The notes beneath the pieces were generated by a model, which worked only from the letters and a program-made list of their open reading frames with translations, made no database searches and was not told the DNA's origin. Shown in pieces: positions 27,787 to 37,011 of a stretch of DNA of 64,000 nucleotides. How positions within the stretch are numbered: position 1 is the stretch's first letter; each line of letters opens with the position of its first letter. Origin of the DNA: Mycobacteroides sp. CBMA 271 (lineage in GTDB: Bacteria > Actinomycetota > Actinomycetes > Mycobacteriales > Mycobacteriaceae); assembly GCF_009729205.1 (NCBI RefSeq), contig NZ_VTHB01000001.1, forward strand, positions 434,001 through 498,000. The letters are read 5' to 3'. Made by a program: the position numbers and the translations under genes.

Positions 27787-28869
27787 GTGGTGGGGAATCG
27801 CGGGGGTGCGGCGATCACGGCGACCGTGTTGCTGTTGGCCGGGTGCACGCAGGCCACCGAGGGCGAGGCGCTGAAGGGCGGTGACCCAGCGATGGCCACC
27901 CGGTCCAACTCTGCTTCTGCCCCTTCGTTTCCGTCGTACCGTGAGCCGCTCGATTCGGCCGTCCAAGCCCAGCTGAAACGCAATGACGAGGTACGCAAGG
28001 TCGACCCGTGCTCGCTAATCAACATCGACGCGGCAGCGACACTCGGACCGATCAAGTACATCGGAACCGACAAGCAGGCGAGCGACTGCAGGATTGAATA
28101 CGACGTGCCGCTGCTGCCCGGCCAGGAGGGCGAGATGCTTCCCAAGCACGTCCCCGGCCTGGTGTCGTCAATATCGTTTGGTTCCAGGCTGATTGACAGC
28201 TTCGGGCGAGGCGACTCAGTCATGTCGCTTGGAGGAAGTTGCAACGTCTACCGAATCTCCGGCTATGTCGAGGCGGCCACGGGTAAGCCCGAAACGGTGA
28301 GCTACCACGTCTCCATGAGCGGATCAGATCTTGGCGTTGATGATCCGCGTGACGGGTGCGACGACATGGTGCATGTAGCGGACGCCTCCTCGGCTCAGCG
28401 GCACAATCCCACGGCGCGTGCGGATTCCAGATACTTGCCACATTCGAAGCTGATGACGGTCGATCCGTGCGCGCCACTCGATTCCATCGGGGCGACTCAA
28501 AAGGTCGAATTATTGAAGCCGCAGGAGGTGTTCGAATGCGAGTACAAGAACGCGGGCGACTCAACCGGTCAATCCAAACGCAGTATCCGACATGAGTTCT
28601 GGAATTACAAAGACTTACCACACCCCAAGCGGACCGGCCCTGACCTGCGGGACGTCAGGGGCGTGAAAACGAGACTGTCCAAGAGCGGCGCCCAATGCAC
28701 GTACACGGCTTATGTCGATCTCAATGACCCACTGACCGGATCAGACCCGAAAAGCCAATTCCCGCAATGGGTTGGCACACTTCTAGTCCAAGGCGATGAC
28801 ACCAACTCCGATTGCAGCTCGCTGCTCGCGGTGACCGATGAAGCCGTGCGCAGGTATCAGGAGCAGTGA
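27787..28869 (+). CDS. DUF3558-family lipoprotein, long type
   Basis: This roughly 360-residue lipoprotein has lipobox LAGC at about residues 17-20. Two halves carry VDPCSLI and VDPCAPLD, as in the 15365 and 28866 products. Two adjacent GTGs are possible starts: 27787 is the first, and 27790 sits at better spacing from AAGGGGG. The stop overlaps the next gene as TGATG. It starts about 100 bases after the preceding lipoprotein gene and may have its own promoter. Confidence 0.83.
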   Translation: MVGNRGGAAITATVLLLAGCTQATEGEALKGGDPAMATRSNSASAPSFPSYREPLDSAVQAQLKRNDEVRKVDPCSLINIDAAATLGPIKYIGTDKQASDCRIEYDVPLLPGQEGEMLPKHVPGLVSSISFGSRLIDSFGRGDSVMSLGGSCNVYRISGYVEAATGKPETVSYHVSMSGSDLGVDDPRDGCDDMVHVADASSAQRHNPTARADSRYLPHSKLMTVDPCAPLDSIGATQKVELLKPQEVFECEYKNAGDSTGQSKRSIRHEFWNYKDLPHPKRTGPDLRDVRGVKTRLSKSGAQCTYTAYVDLNDPLTGSDPKSQFPQWVGTLLVQGDDTNSDCSSLLAVTDEAVRRYQEQ

Positions 28870-29909
28870 TGAAACCTTGGTCCGCAGTGCTTGCAATAGC
28901 AGTGCTCGCCCTCGCCGGATGCAATCCCGATCCGCGTCTCCACAAGATGGATCCACCCGGCGCGTCGACCCCCGGTGGCACGACGACAACCACAGGGTCG
29001 CCATCACGGAAACCGCCCGACACGACGTATCGGTCTCGCCAGACCCCGGAAGTCCAGCAGCAGCTCGCCGCGCAGGATCGTGTTCGAGCCGGCGACCCGT
29101 GCGGTCGGCTGTCACCCGATGCGGTGTTGGCGCTCGGGAAGGTCTCCTACTTCGGGGTCGATATCTTCCCGAGCCAGTGCCGCATCATCTTTGACGTGCC
29201 CAAAGCGCAGAACTCGGTCCATGAGATCACCGTTGGGTCGGCGACAAGTCTCGGCCAACCCACTGGTGCGGAACCGAACAAGGACCGCTGCTACTACCGG
29301 TTCGAAGTGGCGGGGCTCCAGACGTTGTTGACCTTCGGTCTCGATCAGGGATATGACGTCCCGGGTGACAACGGCGCGAAGTTGTGCGGTATCGCCGAAA
29401 GCTTGGCCAAAGCGTCGGGCACTACCCTCGCGTCTCCACCACCGCGGGAAGGTTCGCGGTGGGTGCCTCAGGACAAGCTGATGCGTGTTGATCCGTGTGG
29501 ACCGATGAATACCCTTGGCGCACAACAAGACTTTGTGATTCGTCCGCACTCGCAGATCTTCAACTGCTTCTTCTACGAACGTGCGGACACAAAGAGGGAG
29601 CGGGGGCGCAGTATCTACATCAATTACCTGGACCTCGCGCAGGCGCCCAGGCCAAAACAGAAGGGCCCAGATCTCATCGACATCGGGGGTGAGTTGACCA
29701 AAGCGATCACCAAGTCCTCCAAGGGCGCCCCGATCTGTGACTTCACGGTGTACGTGGGCCTGAACGAGCCCCTGACAGGCTCCGATCCGCTGAGCCAGTC
29801 GAAGCAATGGATCGGCACCATCGAAGTCCAGGGTCCGCCCGCCGGCACCAGCTGTTCGGAGGTCGAGAAACTCACCGCCGAGGCAGTCCGCCTCTACCAG
29901 CAGGCCTAA
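28869..29909 (+). CDS. DUF3558-family lipoprotein, long type
   Basis: The 346-residue lipoprotein begins MKPWSAVLAI and has lipobox LAGC at residues 15-18. A Thr-rich linker is followed by two halves with GDPCGRLSP and VDPCGPMN. It is paralogous to the 27787 product and translationally coupled to it (TGATG). A GTG three bases upstream is an alternative start. It ends the accessory island and is convergent with the ferritin-like gene, 17 bases away. Confidence 0.83.
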   Translation: MKPWSAVLAIAVLALAGCNPDPRLHKMDPPGASTPGGTTTTTGSPSRKPPDTTYRSRQTPEVQQQLAAQDRVRAGDPCGRLSPDAVLALGKVSYFGVDIFPSQCRIIFDVPKAQNSVHEITVGSATSLGQPTGAEPNKDRCYYRFEVAGLQTLLTFGLDQGYDVPGDNGAKLCGIAESLAKASGTTLASPPPREGSRWVPQDKLMRVDPCGPMNTLGAQQDFVIRPHSQIFNCFFYERADTKRERGRSIYINYLDLAQAPRPKQKGPDLIDIGGELTKAITKSSKGAPICDFTVYVGLNEPLTGSDPLSQSKQWIGTIEVQGPPAGTSCSEVEKLTAEAVRLYQQA

Positions 29910-29926
29910 CAAACTGGCTGGACCGA

Positions 29927-30574
29927 CTACCCCAGTCCGAGGACGCCCATCCGCTCGGCGTGCGCACCCTGCAGCCGCTCGAAGAACTCGTTGAGATTCC
30001 CCAGGCCGGCCTCGCCGGACATCACCAGCTCCGCGAGCTCGTCGTGCTGCGCCAGCACATGCTGTGCCTGCGTGATGGCCTCACCCAGCAGCCGTCGCCC
30101 CCACAGGGTGAGGCGGTTGCGCTGCTGCGGGTTGTCCTTCACTGCCTCGCGCACCTGCGCGACGACGAACTCCGAATGCCCCGTCGTGCCCAACACCGAT
30201 TTGAGCACCGCCACCGACTCACCCGGTAGCTCGGCGACGACCTCGCCATAGAAATCGGCCGCCAGCGAGTCGCCGATGTACGCCTTGACCATCGCCTCCA
30301 ACCAGGTGCGCGGCAGCGTCAACGAGTGGTAGTTCTCCAGCGTCTTGACGTACGGCTCCATGGCCTTGAGCACGTCAATTCCCCTGGCCTCCATGGCGTC
30401 CCGCAGCGACTCGTAATGGCGCATCTGCGAGGCAGCCATACTGGCGATCGCGATCTTGCTCGCCAGATCGGGCGCCATCTTCGCCTCGTCGGTCAGCCGG
30501 TAGAAGGCCGCCACCTCGCCGTACGCGATCACCGCGAACAGCTGATTGACACCGGGAGGATCAGGCTCCGTCAT
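29927..30574 (-). CDS. Ferritin-like fold protein (Rv3210c family)
   Basis: The 215-residue helical protein corresponds to M. tuberculosis Rv3210c. Family databases place such proteins in a ferritin-like group related to MiaE-type di-iron hydroxylases. Glu and His residues fitting a helical bundle are present (YGEVAAFY, MRHYESL, DFYGEVV), but I cannot confirm a complete di-iron site. The ATG at 30574 was chosen as the first start giving the conserved N-terminus. It is divergent from rhlE. Confidence 0.82.
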   Translation of the reverse strand: MTEPDPPGVNQLFAVIAYGEVAAFYRLTDEAKMAPDLASKIAIASMAASQMRHYESLRDAMEARGIDVLKAMEPYVKTLENYHSLTLPRTWLEAMVKAYIGDSLAADFYGEVVAELPGESVAVLKSVLGTTGHSEFVVAQVREAVKDNPQQRNRLTLWGRRLLGEAITQAQHVLAQHDELAELVMSGEAGLGNLNEFFERLQGAHAERMGVLGLG

Positions 30575-30841
30575 GGCTCGAACTCTAGCCGGGCGCCCAC
30601 GCGAGGACATCGATCCGCGCGGCAAACCACGGCGAATCGGAAAATCGCAGCTCACCCGCTACCATGGACGCGGGAGGAAGGCCCTGATCGCTCTGTTTTT
30701 CAGGAGGTCGGGGAGTTTCTCCCAACAGATATGTGCGTGCACGTGCCGCCCCTCGCCGCTAGACGCGAGCTCGGCCCCGTCGAAATCCGACCTACCGATC
30801 GTGCGCGCTGAGCGAAACACGAAAGGTACGTACAACAAACC

Positions 30842-32302
30842 ATGAGCCATATCGAGCACACCTTTGCCCAGTTGGGTGTCCGGGACGAGATCGTCCGGGC
30901 CCTCCACGACATTGGCATCGAGCATCCCTTTGCCATCCAGGAGCTCACCCTTCCCCTCGCTCTCGGCGGCGCCGACCTCATCGGTCAGGCCCGCACCGGC
31001 ATGGGCAAGACCTATGCCTTCGGCGTCCCGCTGCTGCATCGCATCGCAACCGGCGTCGAGGATCGGCCGCTCAACGGCACCCCCCGTGCCCTGGTCGTCG
31101 TCCCCACCCGTGAGCTGTGCATCCAGGTCTACGAAGACCTCACCAAGGCGGCTAAGTACCTGTCGGCCGGCGATCGCGACTTCACCGTCACCTCCATCTA
31201 CGGCGGTCGCCCCTACGAGCCGCAGATCGAGGCGCTGCGCGCCGGTGTCGACGTCGTCATCGGCACACCCGGGCGTCTGCTGGATCTGGCCCAGCAGGGG
31301 CACCTGCAGCTCGGCGGTCTGGCGATGCTGGTGCTCGACGAGGCCGACGAGATGCTGGATCTGGGCTTCCTGCCCGACATCGAACGCATCCTGGCGCTGG
31401 CACCCGCTGCCGAGGTGCGCCAGTCGATGCTGTTCTCGGCAACCATGCCGGACCCGATCATCACCCTGGCCCGCACCTTCATGAACCGTCCGACGCACAT
31501 CCGCGCCGAGGACCCGCACGCCTCCTCGGTGCACGACTCGACCGAGCAGTTCGTATACCGGGCGCATGCTCTGGACAAGATCGAGCTCGTCAGCCGCATC
31601 CTGCAGGCCGAGGGCCGCGGCGCCACCATGATCTTCACGCGGACCAAGCGGACCGCACAGAAGGTCTCCGACGAGCTGGCCGAGCGCGGCTTCTCCGTCG
31701 GCGCGGTGCACGGCGATCTTGGTCAGATCGCCCGCGAAAAGGCATTGGCCGCGTTCCGTTCCGGTGAGATCAACGTGTTGGTCGCCACCGACGTCGCCGC
31801 GCGCGGTATCGACATCGACGATGTCACTCACGTCATCAACTACCAGTGCCCCGAGGACGATAAGACATACGTGCACCGCATCGGTCGCACCGGCCGCGCC
31901 GGGCGAACCGGCATCGCGGTCACCCTCGTCGACTGGGATGACGTCGCGCGTTGGCAGCTGATCGACAAGGCGCTCGCCCTCGGCGTACCAGACCCCGACG
32001 AGACCTATTCCACCTCAACGCATTTGTTCAGCGAGATGAAGATCCCCGCAGACGTCAGCGGCTCGATCGGGCCCAAGTTCACTGACGGTCCGAAGAAGCG
32101 CCGCGAGCCCCGCGCCGAGCGTCCGGAGGGCGACAAGCCCAAGCGCACCCGCACCCGTCAGCGCACGCGCGCGGGCCAGACCGGCGAGGGATCGGCTGCC
32201 GAAGCGCCTGCCGCCGTCTCCACCGCAGAAGGTGACGAGGCCGCTCCCGCTCGCCGCCGCCGTCGGCGCCGTCGCCCGGCAGAGACCACCGCCTCGGCGT
32301 GA
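30842..32302 (+). CDS. rhlE: DEAD-box RNA helicase RhlE
   Basis: The 486-residue ATP-dependent RNA helicase has the Q-motif region near residue 25, motif I ARTGMGKT, DEAD as VLDEADEML, SAT as FSATMPD, and motif VI HRIGRTGRAGR. The C-terminal 80 residues are Lys/Arg-rich and end in a run of arginines, suited to RNA or ribosome binding. It matches M. tuberculosis Rv3211 in position. About 267 bases lie between it and the divergent gene; I saw no riboswitch there. The stop overlaps the next gene as GTGA. Confidence 0.94.
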   Translation: MSHIEHTFAQLGVRDEIVRALHDIGIEHPFAIQELTLPLALGGADLIGQARTGMGKTYAFGVPLLHRIATGVEDRPLNGTPRALVVVPTRELCIQVYEDLTKAAKYLSAGDRDFTVTSIYGGRPYEPQIEALRAGVDVVIGTPGRLLDLAQQGHLQLGGLAMLVLDEADEMLDLGFLPDIERILALAPAAEVRQSMLFSATMPDPIITLARTFMNRPTHIRAEDPHASSVHDSTEQFVYRAHALDKIELVSRILQAEGRGATMIFTRTKRTAQKVSDELAERGFSVGAVHGDLGQIAREKALAAFRSGEINVLVATDVAARGIDIDDVTHVINYQCPEDDKTYVHRIGRTGRAGRTGIAVTLVDWDDVARWQLIDKALALGVPDPDETYSTSTHLFSEMKIPADVSGSIGPKFTDGPKKRREPRAERPEGDKPKRTRTRQRTRAGQTGEGSAAEAPAAVSTAEGDEAAPARRRRRRRRPAETTASA

Positions 32303-33519
32303 TCGCACCGGAGCGGCGCACCCGGGCCGACATCATTGCCGCGGCGGTGATCGTCGTCGTGGTCGCCGTCACCGGCGCCACCATTTGGTGGACCAGTGAT
32401 GCCCGCGCCACTGTCAGCCATCCCGCGGCCGGAAACATCAAGCGGCCAATGACGGCCGTCAGGGTTCCCGACTCGGTACGCGAGCTGTGGTCTGGCGCGA
32501 GTGCAGCGACCAAGGCCCCGGTCATCGCGGGCGGCGCCGTTGTCAGCGCCGACGGGCACGATGTGGCAGGCCACGATCCGACGACCGGTGCTCAGCTGTG
32601 GTCCTATGCCCGACGCAATCTCGATCTGTGTGGTGCCATCGGGTTCGTCGACGACACGGTGGCGGTCTATCGCGATGGACGCGGCTGCGGCCAGGTGACC
32701 ATGATCGACGGGCAGACAGGCCGCCGAGGTGCCTTGCGCAGCAGTCCAGATGATCCGAAGGTGTCGCTATCGACCGACGGCACCTACGTGCTGGCACTCG
32801 GCAGCACCCGCCTTGAGCTGTGGCGCTCCGATATGGTGCGCACCCTCGAATACGGGCGAGTCGAGGCTCCGCTGAACCCGAGTGGCCAGCCCCGTGTGGA
32901 CTGCACGCTGAAGTCGGGAGCCGTCGGAGCGAGCGTGCTCGCGGTACTGGAGACCTGCCCGCAGGATCCCACCCTGCGCCTGACGCTGCAGAAACCGACC
33001 CCGAAGGAAAACGACAAGCCCGAGGAGCTCTACTCGGCGGTGCTACCGGGGGTCGAACGCGGCTCTGCCGCCAAGGTTCTCGCGGTGGCCGACACCCGGA
33101 CTGCCGTGTACCTGCCGGGGACCCACAACGAGCTGGTGGTCTTCGACGATCACGGGATGCGTGTCGGCGCGACGGCGCTTCCGGGTGAGGTGAGCCAGTC
33201 GAATGCCGCCACCCAGGCCGGCGACGTCGTCACCTGGTGGACGGGCAATCAGGTACTCGTACTGAGTGCCACCGACCTCGGTTACCGATTCGTCCTGCCC
33301 AGCAGCCGAAAGCCCTTGGGGCCGGGCACCGCCATGGCCGGCGAACTGCTGGTCCCCGTCGAGGGCGGCATCGACGCCTACAACATGACCACCGGCGAAT
33401 TCCGGAAGTTCATTGCAGTACAACGTGATCCGGCCGACGAGAAGGGCCCCATCATCAGCGCCGTCGTCGGCAACACCATCGTCGAACAGCGCGGGTCACG
33501 AATCTTCGCGCTGGGATAG
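32299..33519 (+). CDS. Membrane-anchored beta-propeller protein (Rv3212-like)
   Basis: The 406-residue protein has an N-terminal membrane helix at about residues 12-32, then an extracytoplasmic domain of PQQ-like propeller repeats (GHDPTTGAQLWSYA, AYNMTTGEFRKF). The GTG at 32299 overlaps the rhlE stop. The M. tuberculosis counterpart by position is Rv3212. No cofactor-binding residues can be assigned. Function unknown. Confidence 0.83.
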   Translation: MIAPERRTRADIIAAAVIVVVVAVTGATIWWTSDARATVSHPAAGNIKRPMTAVRVPDSVRELWSGASAATKAPVIAGGAVVSADGHDVAGHDPTTGAQLWSYARRNLDLCGAIGFVDDTVAVYRDGRGCGQVTMIDGQTGRRGALRSSPDDPKVSLSTDGTYVLALGSTRLELWRSDMVRTLEYGRVEAPLNPSGQPRVDCTLKSGAVGASVLAVLETCPQDPTLRLTLQKPTPKENDKPEELYSAVLPGVERGSAAKVLAVADTRTAVYLPGTHNELVVFDDHGMRVGATALPGEVSQSNAATQAGDVVTWWTGNQVLVLSATDLGYRFVLPSSRKPLGPGTAMAGELLVPVEGGIDAYNMTTGEFRKFIAVQRDPADEKGPIISAVVGNTIVEQRGSRIFALG

Positions 33520-33546
33520 ACGCGCGACCTTGGCACAGGGGGAACG

Positions 33547-34314
33547 GTGAAGCTGGTCGACAACGCAAGACTTCGAAGCGCGGTGGTCGCGTTCGCGGCC
33601 CAACCCGGACAGCAGCGGGCATTCGACGTGCTCCGGAACTGCATGCAGGGCGAGCTTCTCCTCGATGTCACGGGGTCGGACATGCCGGCCGAAGGCCCCG
33701 TCCCCTTCCCCGCTGGCACGCAGATGCAGATCCGAGGCGGTACCGGACCCGACGGTGGCCGCGCGTTGTTCGCGTACACGCGCAACGAGGAAATCGCGCG
33801 ACACCACCCACCCGGCACCCATACGCAATCAATGGCGCAGTCCGCGGTCTCCGTCCTGGAATTCGTCCGAAGCCAGGCCGATCCCTGGCTATACATCGAC
33901 CCCGCCGGCCCGACGTGTGCGCTGGCGGCCAACGAGATCGACTTCGCGTTACGGAATCCCCGCAATGACCCCATGCGAGCGGCGATCGAACTGGTCGCTT
34001 CGGGACAAACTGACCGGCAATCTGTTCTGCAGCTGCTCCGTCGAGACGGCCCGATGCTGCTGGGCGCAGATGAGCGCACAGTTCCGGGACAGGCCGCCAC
34101 ACGCAGAACACAGCTGCCCGATGGATCATTCGCGCTCGTCGCCTTCACCAGCGCCCCCGAGGTCATCGGATACGTCCCGTCCGACGCGGTCGCCTCCATG
34201 ACCACACGCCAGGTGCTGGAGATGACCATTGAAGGCGGCTACTCCGGGCTCGTCATCAATCCGGCCGGGCCGTCAGTCTTCCTACCGGCGGCGGAGATCG
34301 CCGCGCCGGGATGA
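33547..34314 (+). CDS. Tandem SseB-domain protein
   Basis: The 255-residue soluble protein contains two copies of an SseB-like domain. The first ends in DPWLYIDPAGPTCALAANEI and the second in GYSGLVINPAGPSVFLPAAEI. SseB domains occur in proteins linked to secretion regulation, but the role in actinobacteria is unknown. A GTG start follows AGGGGGAAC. M. tuberculosis has no gene between Rv3212 and Rv3213c, so this is an addition in this lineage. Confidence 0.75.
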   Translation: MKLVDNARLRSAVVAFAAQPGQQRAFDVLRNCMQGELLLDVTGSDMPAEGPVPFPAGTQMQIRGGTGPDGGRALFAYTRNEEIARHHPPGTHTQSMAQSAVSVLEFVRSQADPWLYIDPAGPTCALAANEIDFALRNPRNDPMRAAIELVASGQTDRQSVLQLLRRDGPMLLGADERTVPGQAATRRTQLPDGSFALVAFTSAPEVIGYVPSDAVASMTTRQVLEMTIEGGYSGLVINPAGPSVFLPAAEIAAPG

Positions 34315-34335
34315 CGCCGCGACGAGGACAAGAGC

Positions 34336-35133
34336 TCAGTCGACGGGTGGAGCGTACGTCGGCATGGCCTTGCCGCTCTTCCAGTGCTTCACCAAACTTT
34401 GCGCCAGCTCGCGGTAGGCCATCGCACCCTTGTTCTTGCGTCCGGCCAACACCGACGCGCCCGAGGCGCTGGCCTCGGCGAACCGCACTGTCCTCGGGAT
34501 CGGCGGTGCCAGCACCGGGAGCTCGTAGCGATCGGCGACATCGAGCAGAACATCGCGACTGTGCGTGGTCCGCGAGTCATACAACGTGGGCAGCGCGCCC
34601 AACAGCGTCAACCCCGGGTTGGTGATCTGCTGGACGTCGGTGACCGTCCGCAGGAATTGACCGACACCCCGGTGCGCCAACGTCTCGCACTGCAGCGGCA
34701 CCATCACCGAGTCGGCCGCGGTCAAGCCGTTGAGCGTGAGCACGCCCAGCGACGGGGGGCAGTCGATGATCACCACGTCGAACCCGTCACCCAACGATTC
34801 CAGCGCCCGCTTCAACGCGTACTCACGTCCGGCCCGCATCAGCAGCATCGCTTCCGCACCTGCCAGGTCGATGTTCGCGGGCAGCAGCGTCAGATCCTCG
34901 GCGGTGGTGACCAGCGCATCCTTGATGTCGGCCTGCCCCAGCAGCACCTCGTGCACCGAGACCCCGAGGCGGTCCGGGTCCTGCCCCAGCGAGAACGTCA
35001 GGCAGCCCTGCGGATCCAGGTCAACCAGCAGAACCTTCTTGCCGGCCTGCGCCAACGCCGCACCCAACGACGCCACAGTGGTGGTTTTCGCCACCCCGCC
35101 CTTTTGATTGGCTACCGCCAGCACCCGAGTCAC
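34336..35133 (-). CDS. ParA/Soj-family ATPase
   Basis: The 265-residue ParA-type ATPase has a deviant Walker A, KGGVAKTTT, near residue 11, followed by LLVDLDPQG and VIIDCPPSLG. It matches M. tuberculosis Rv3213c, a chromosome-encoded ParA paralog separate from the parAB locus. No parB gene lies beside it, so the cargo is unknown. The GTG at 35133 directly precedes the conserved first strand. It is divergent from gpm2. Confidence 0.9.
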   Translation of the reverse strand: MTRVLAVANQKGGVAKTTTVASLGAALAQAGKKVLLVDLDPQGCLTFSLGQDPDRLGVSVHEVLLGQADIKDALVTTAEDLTLLPANIDLAGAEAMLLMRAGREYALKRALESLGDGFDVVIIDCPPSLGVLTLNGLTAADSVMVPLQCETLAHRGVGQFLRTVTDVQQITNPGLTLLGALPTLYDSRTTHSRDVLLDVADRYELPVLAPPIPRTVRFAEASASGASVLAGRKNKGAMAYRELAQSLVKHWKSGKAMPTYAPPVD

Positions 35134-35194
35134 GCCCACATACTGGCATGCCGAAGATGATCGCGACGGAAGTCGGTACGGCACAATCAACTGC

Positions 35195-35806
35195 GTGTCC
35201 ACTCCCCACCACCGAATGTTGTTGTTACGTCACGGGGAAACGGAGTGGTCAAAGATCGGCAGACATACCGGCCGCACCGACCTGGACCTCACCGAAACCG
35301 GCCTCGCGCAGGCGGTGGCGGCCCGCGACGTGCTCGACAATCTTGATTTGGTTGATCCGTTGGTCCTATGTAGTCCGCGCCGACGCGCGATCCGGACGGC
35401 CGAGCTCGCCGGTCTGACGGTCAGCGCCATTGACGAGGACCTCGCCGAATGGGACTACGGCGACTACGAGGGCCTCACCACACCCCAGATCCGTGAGAAC
35501 GACCCGGGCTGGTTGGTGTGGACGCACGGCTGCCCCGGCGGCGAGTCCGTGGCCCAGGTACAGGCCCGCGCCGACCGGGTGATTTCCACAATCGCCCCCG
35601 ACCTCTTCCAGCGCGACGTACTTCTGGTGGGCCACGGGCACTTCTCACGCGCCCTCATGACCCGGTGGATCGACCTACCGCTCGAGCAGGGCACCAGGCT
35701 CGGTATGGCCACAGCATCGGTCGCGATCGGTGGGCATGAGCATGGACAACGCCAGGTGGCTGCGCTCGGGCTGACCGGATACCGGCACCCGGTACCGTCA
35801 ACCTGA
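35195..35806 (+). CDS. gpm2: Phosphoglycerate mutase-like phosphatase (Rv3214-like)
   Basis: The 203-residue protein, equal in length to Rv3214, belongs to the histidine phosphatase superfamily. The catalytic motif LLRHGETEW has its phosphate-accepting histidine near residue 12, and GHGHFSR supplies the second histidine. The M. tuberculosis protein was annotated as a mutase but behaves as an acid phosphatase. The GTG at 35195 was chosen for this length. The stop and the entC start are one base apart. Confidence 0.9.
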   Translation: MSTPHHRMLLLRHGETEWSKIGRHTGRTDLDLTETGLAQAVAARDVLDNLDLVDPLVLCSPRRRAIRTAELAGLTVSAIDEDLAEWDYGDYEGLTTPQIRENDPGWLVWTHGCPGGESVAQVQARADRVISTIAPDLFQRDVLLVGHGHFSRALMTRWIDLPLEQGTRLGMATASVAIGGHEHGQRQVAALGLTGYRHPVPST

Positions 35807-35807
35807 T

Positions 35808-36941
35808 ATGACGGCCACTGCTGATTCCCCCGCGCACCCGCATTTCGTGATGTCGCGGGCCGCCGAGGCGCTGTATGCGTACGGCAGCGAGGCCGCCTAT
35901 GACAACATCGCGACCGCCGCCGAGGCGCTGCGTGCCGGACGTCACCACATGCTGGTGGGCGCACTGCCTTTTGACACCTCGAAACCGGCAGCGCTCACGG
36001 TTCCGGTGACCGTTCAACGTGGGCAACCTCAAGAGTTCTACGGCACCATGCCAAATATCCATGTGACACAGCAGGTTCCGGAACCGTCCGAGCATATGCG
36101 ACGCGTCGGTGAGGCCATCGAGGCGCTCCGCGATACCGGCAGTGGACTGTCCAAGGTCGTCCTTGCACGGGTACTGGAACTGCAGGCCGACGCACCCGTG
36201 GACGCATTGGTGCTCACCCATCGGCTGATCCGAAACGACCCCGACGCCAACAGCTTTTGTGTCGACCTCTCCCCTGCCGGTGAGGGCTTTCGCGGCCGCA
36301 CCATGGTGGGGTGCAGTCCCGAACTTTTGGTGGAGCGACGCGGCGACATGGTGATCTGTCACCCGTTCGCCGGATCGGCCCCACGGTCCAACGACCCGTC
36401 GCAGGATCGGCGCACCGGCGAGGATCTCGCCCGCTCGCACAAGAACCGGCACGAACACTCCGTGGTGATCGATCAGCTGCGCGAGGATCTCGCATCCTTG
36501 TGCGTCGACGTCCATGTCCCGCCGGAACCGACCCTCAGCCGGACCGCAGCACTCTGGCATCTCAGCACGTCCATTAGCGCCAGATTGCGCCAAAGCTCAA
36601 CCACTGCACTCGATTTAGCGCTGGCGCTACATCCTACCCCGGCGGTGTGCGGTACCCCCACCGACGCGGCAGCCGCCCTCATTGCACGCATCGAGGGCGA
36701 GCGCGGGTTCTACGCCGGTGCCGTCGGCTGGTGTGACAGCTCCGGGGATGGCCGCTGGGCCGTGTCGATCCGCTGCGCCGAGCTCTCGGACAACGGCACC
36801 TTCATTCGCGCCTATGCGGGAGGTGGCCTGGTTGCCGAATCAGACCCCCAGGAGGAACTTTCGGAAACCACGGTGAAGTTCAGGACAGTGTTGGCAGGGT
36901 TAGGAGCTGAGATCGATGAGCCGCTTGCGCGAAGAGAATAG
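35808..36941 (+). CDS. entC: Isochorismate synthase
   Basis: The 377-residue chorismate-utilising enzyme converts chorismate to isochorismate for salicylate-derived siderophore (mycobactin) synthesis. Family features include SKVVLARVLEL, a GCSPELLVERRG segment, and the C-terminal GERGFYAGAVGW and RAYAGGGLVAESDP motifs. M. tuberculosis EntC (Rv3215) is the counterpart. The last nine codons lie within the first copy of a 33-base tandem repeat. Confidence 0.92.
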   Translation: MTATADSPAHPHFVMSRAAEALYAYGSEAAYDNIATAAEALRAGRHHMLVGALPFDTSKPAALTVPVTVQRGQPQEFYGTMPNIHVTQQVPEPSEHMRRVGEAIEALRDTGSGLSKVVLARVLELQADAPVDALVLTHRLIRNDPDANSFCVDLSPAGEGFRGRTMVGCSPELLVERRGDMVICHPFAGSAPRSNDPSQDRRTGEDLARSHKNRHEHSVVIDQLREDLASLCVDVHVPPEPTLSRTAALWHLSTSISARLRQSSTTALDLALALHPTPAVCGTPTDAAAALIARIEGERGFYAGAVGWCDSSGDGRWAVSIRCAELSDNGTFIRAYAGGGLVAESDPQEELSETTVKFRTVLAGLGAEIDEPLARRE

Positions 36942-37003
36942 GGAATCGATGAGCCGCTTGCGCGAAGAGGATCAGGAACCGATGAGCCGCATGCGCGAAG
37001 GGA
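36912..37003 (+). repeat. Three tandem 33-base repeats with a dispersed core
   Basis: The sequence GATGAGCCGC starts at 36915, 36948 and 36981, an exact 33-base period. The first two copies share the 21-base core from ATGAGCCGC to GAAGAG; the third is diverged. Copy one encodes the EntC tail, while copies two and three fill the gap to the acetyltransferase gene. The third copy's GAAGGGAA serves as that gene's ribosome binding site. Confidence 0.85.
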
Positions 37004-37011
37004 ATCCAGCA

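Noticed and set aside
19551..29909. Prophage or insertion sequence origin of the island
   Set aside because: No integrase, transposase, terminal inverted repeat, tRNA or attachment-like duplication was seen at either edge.
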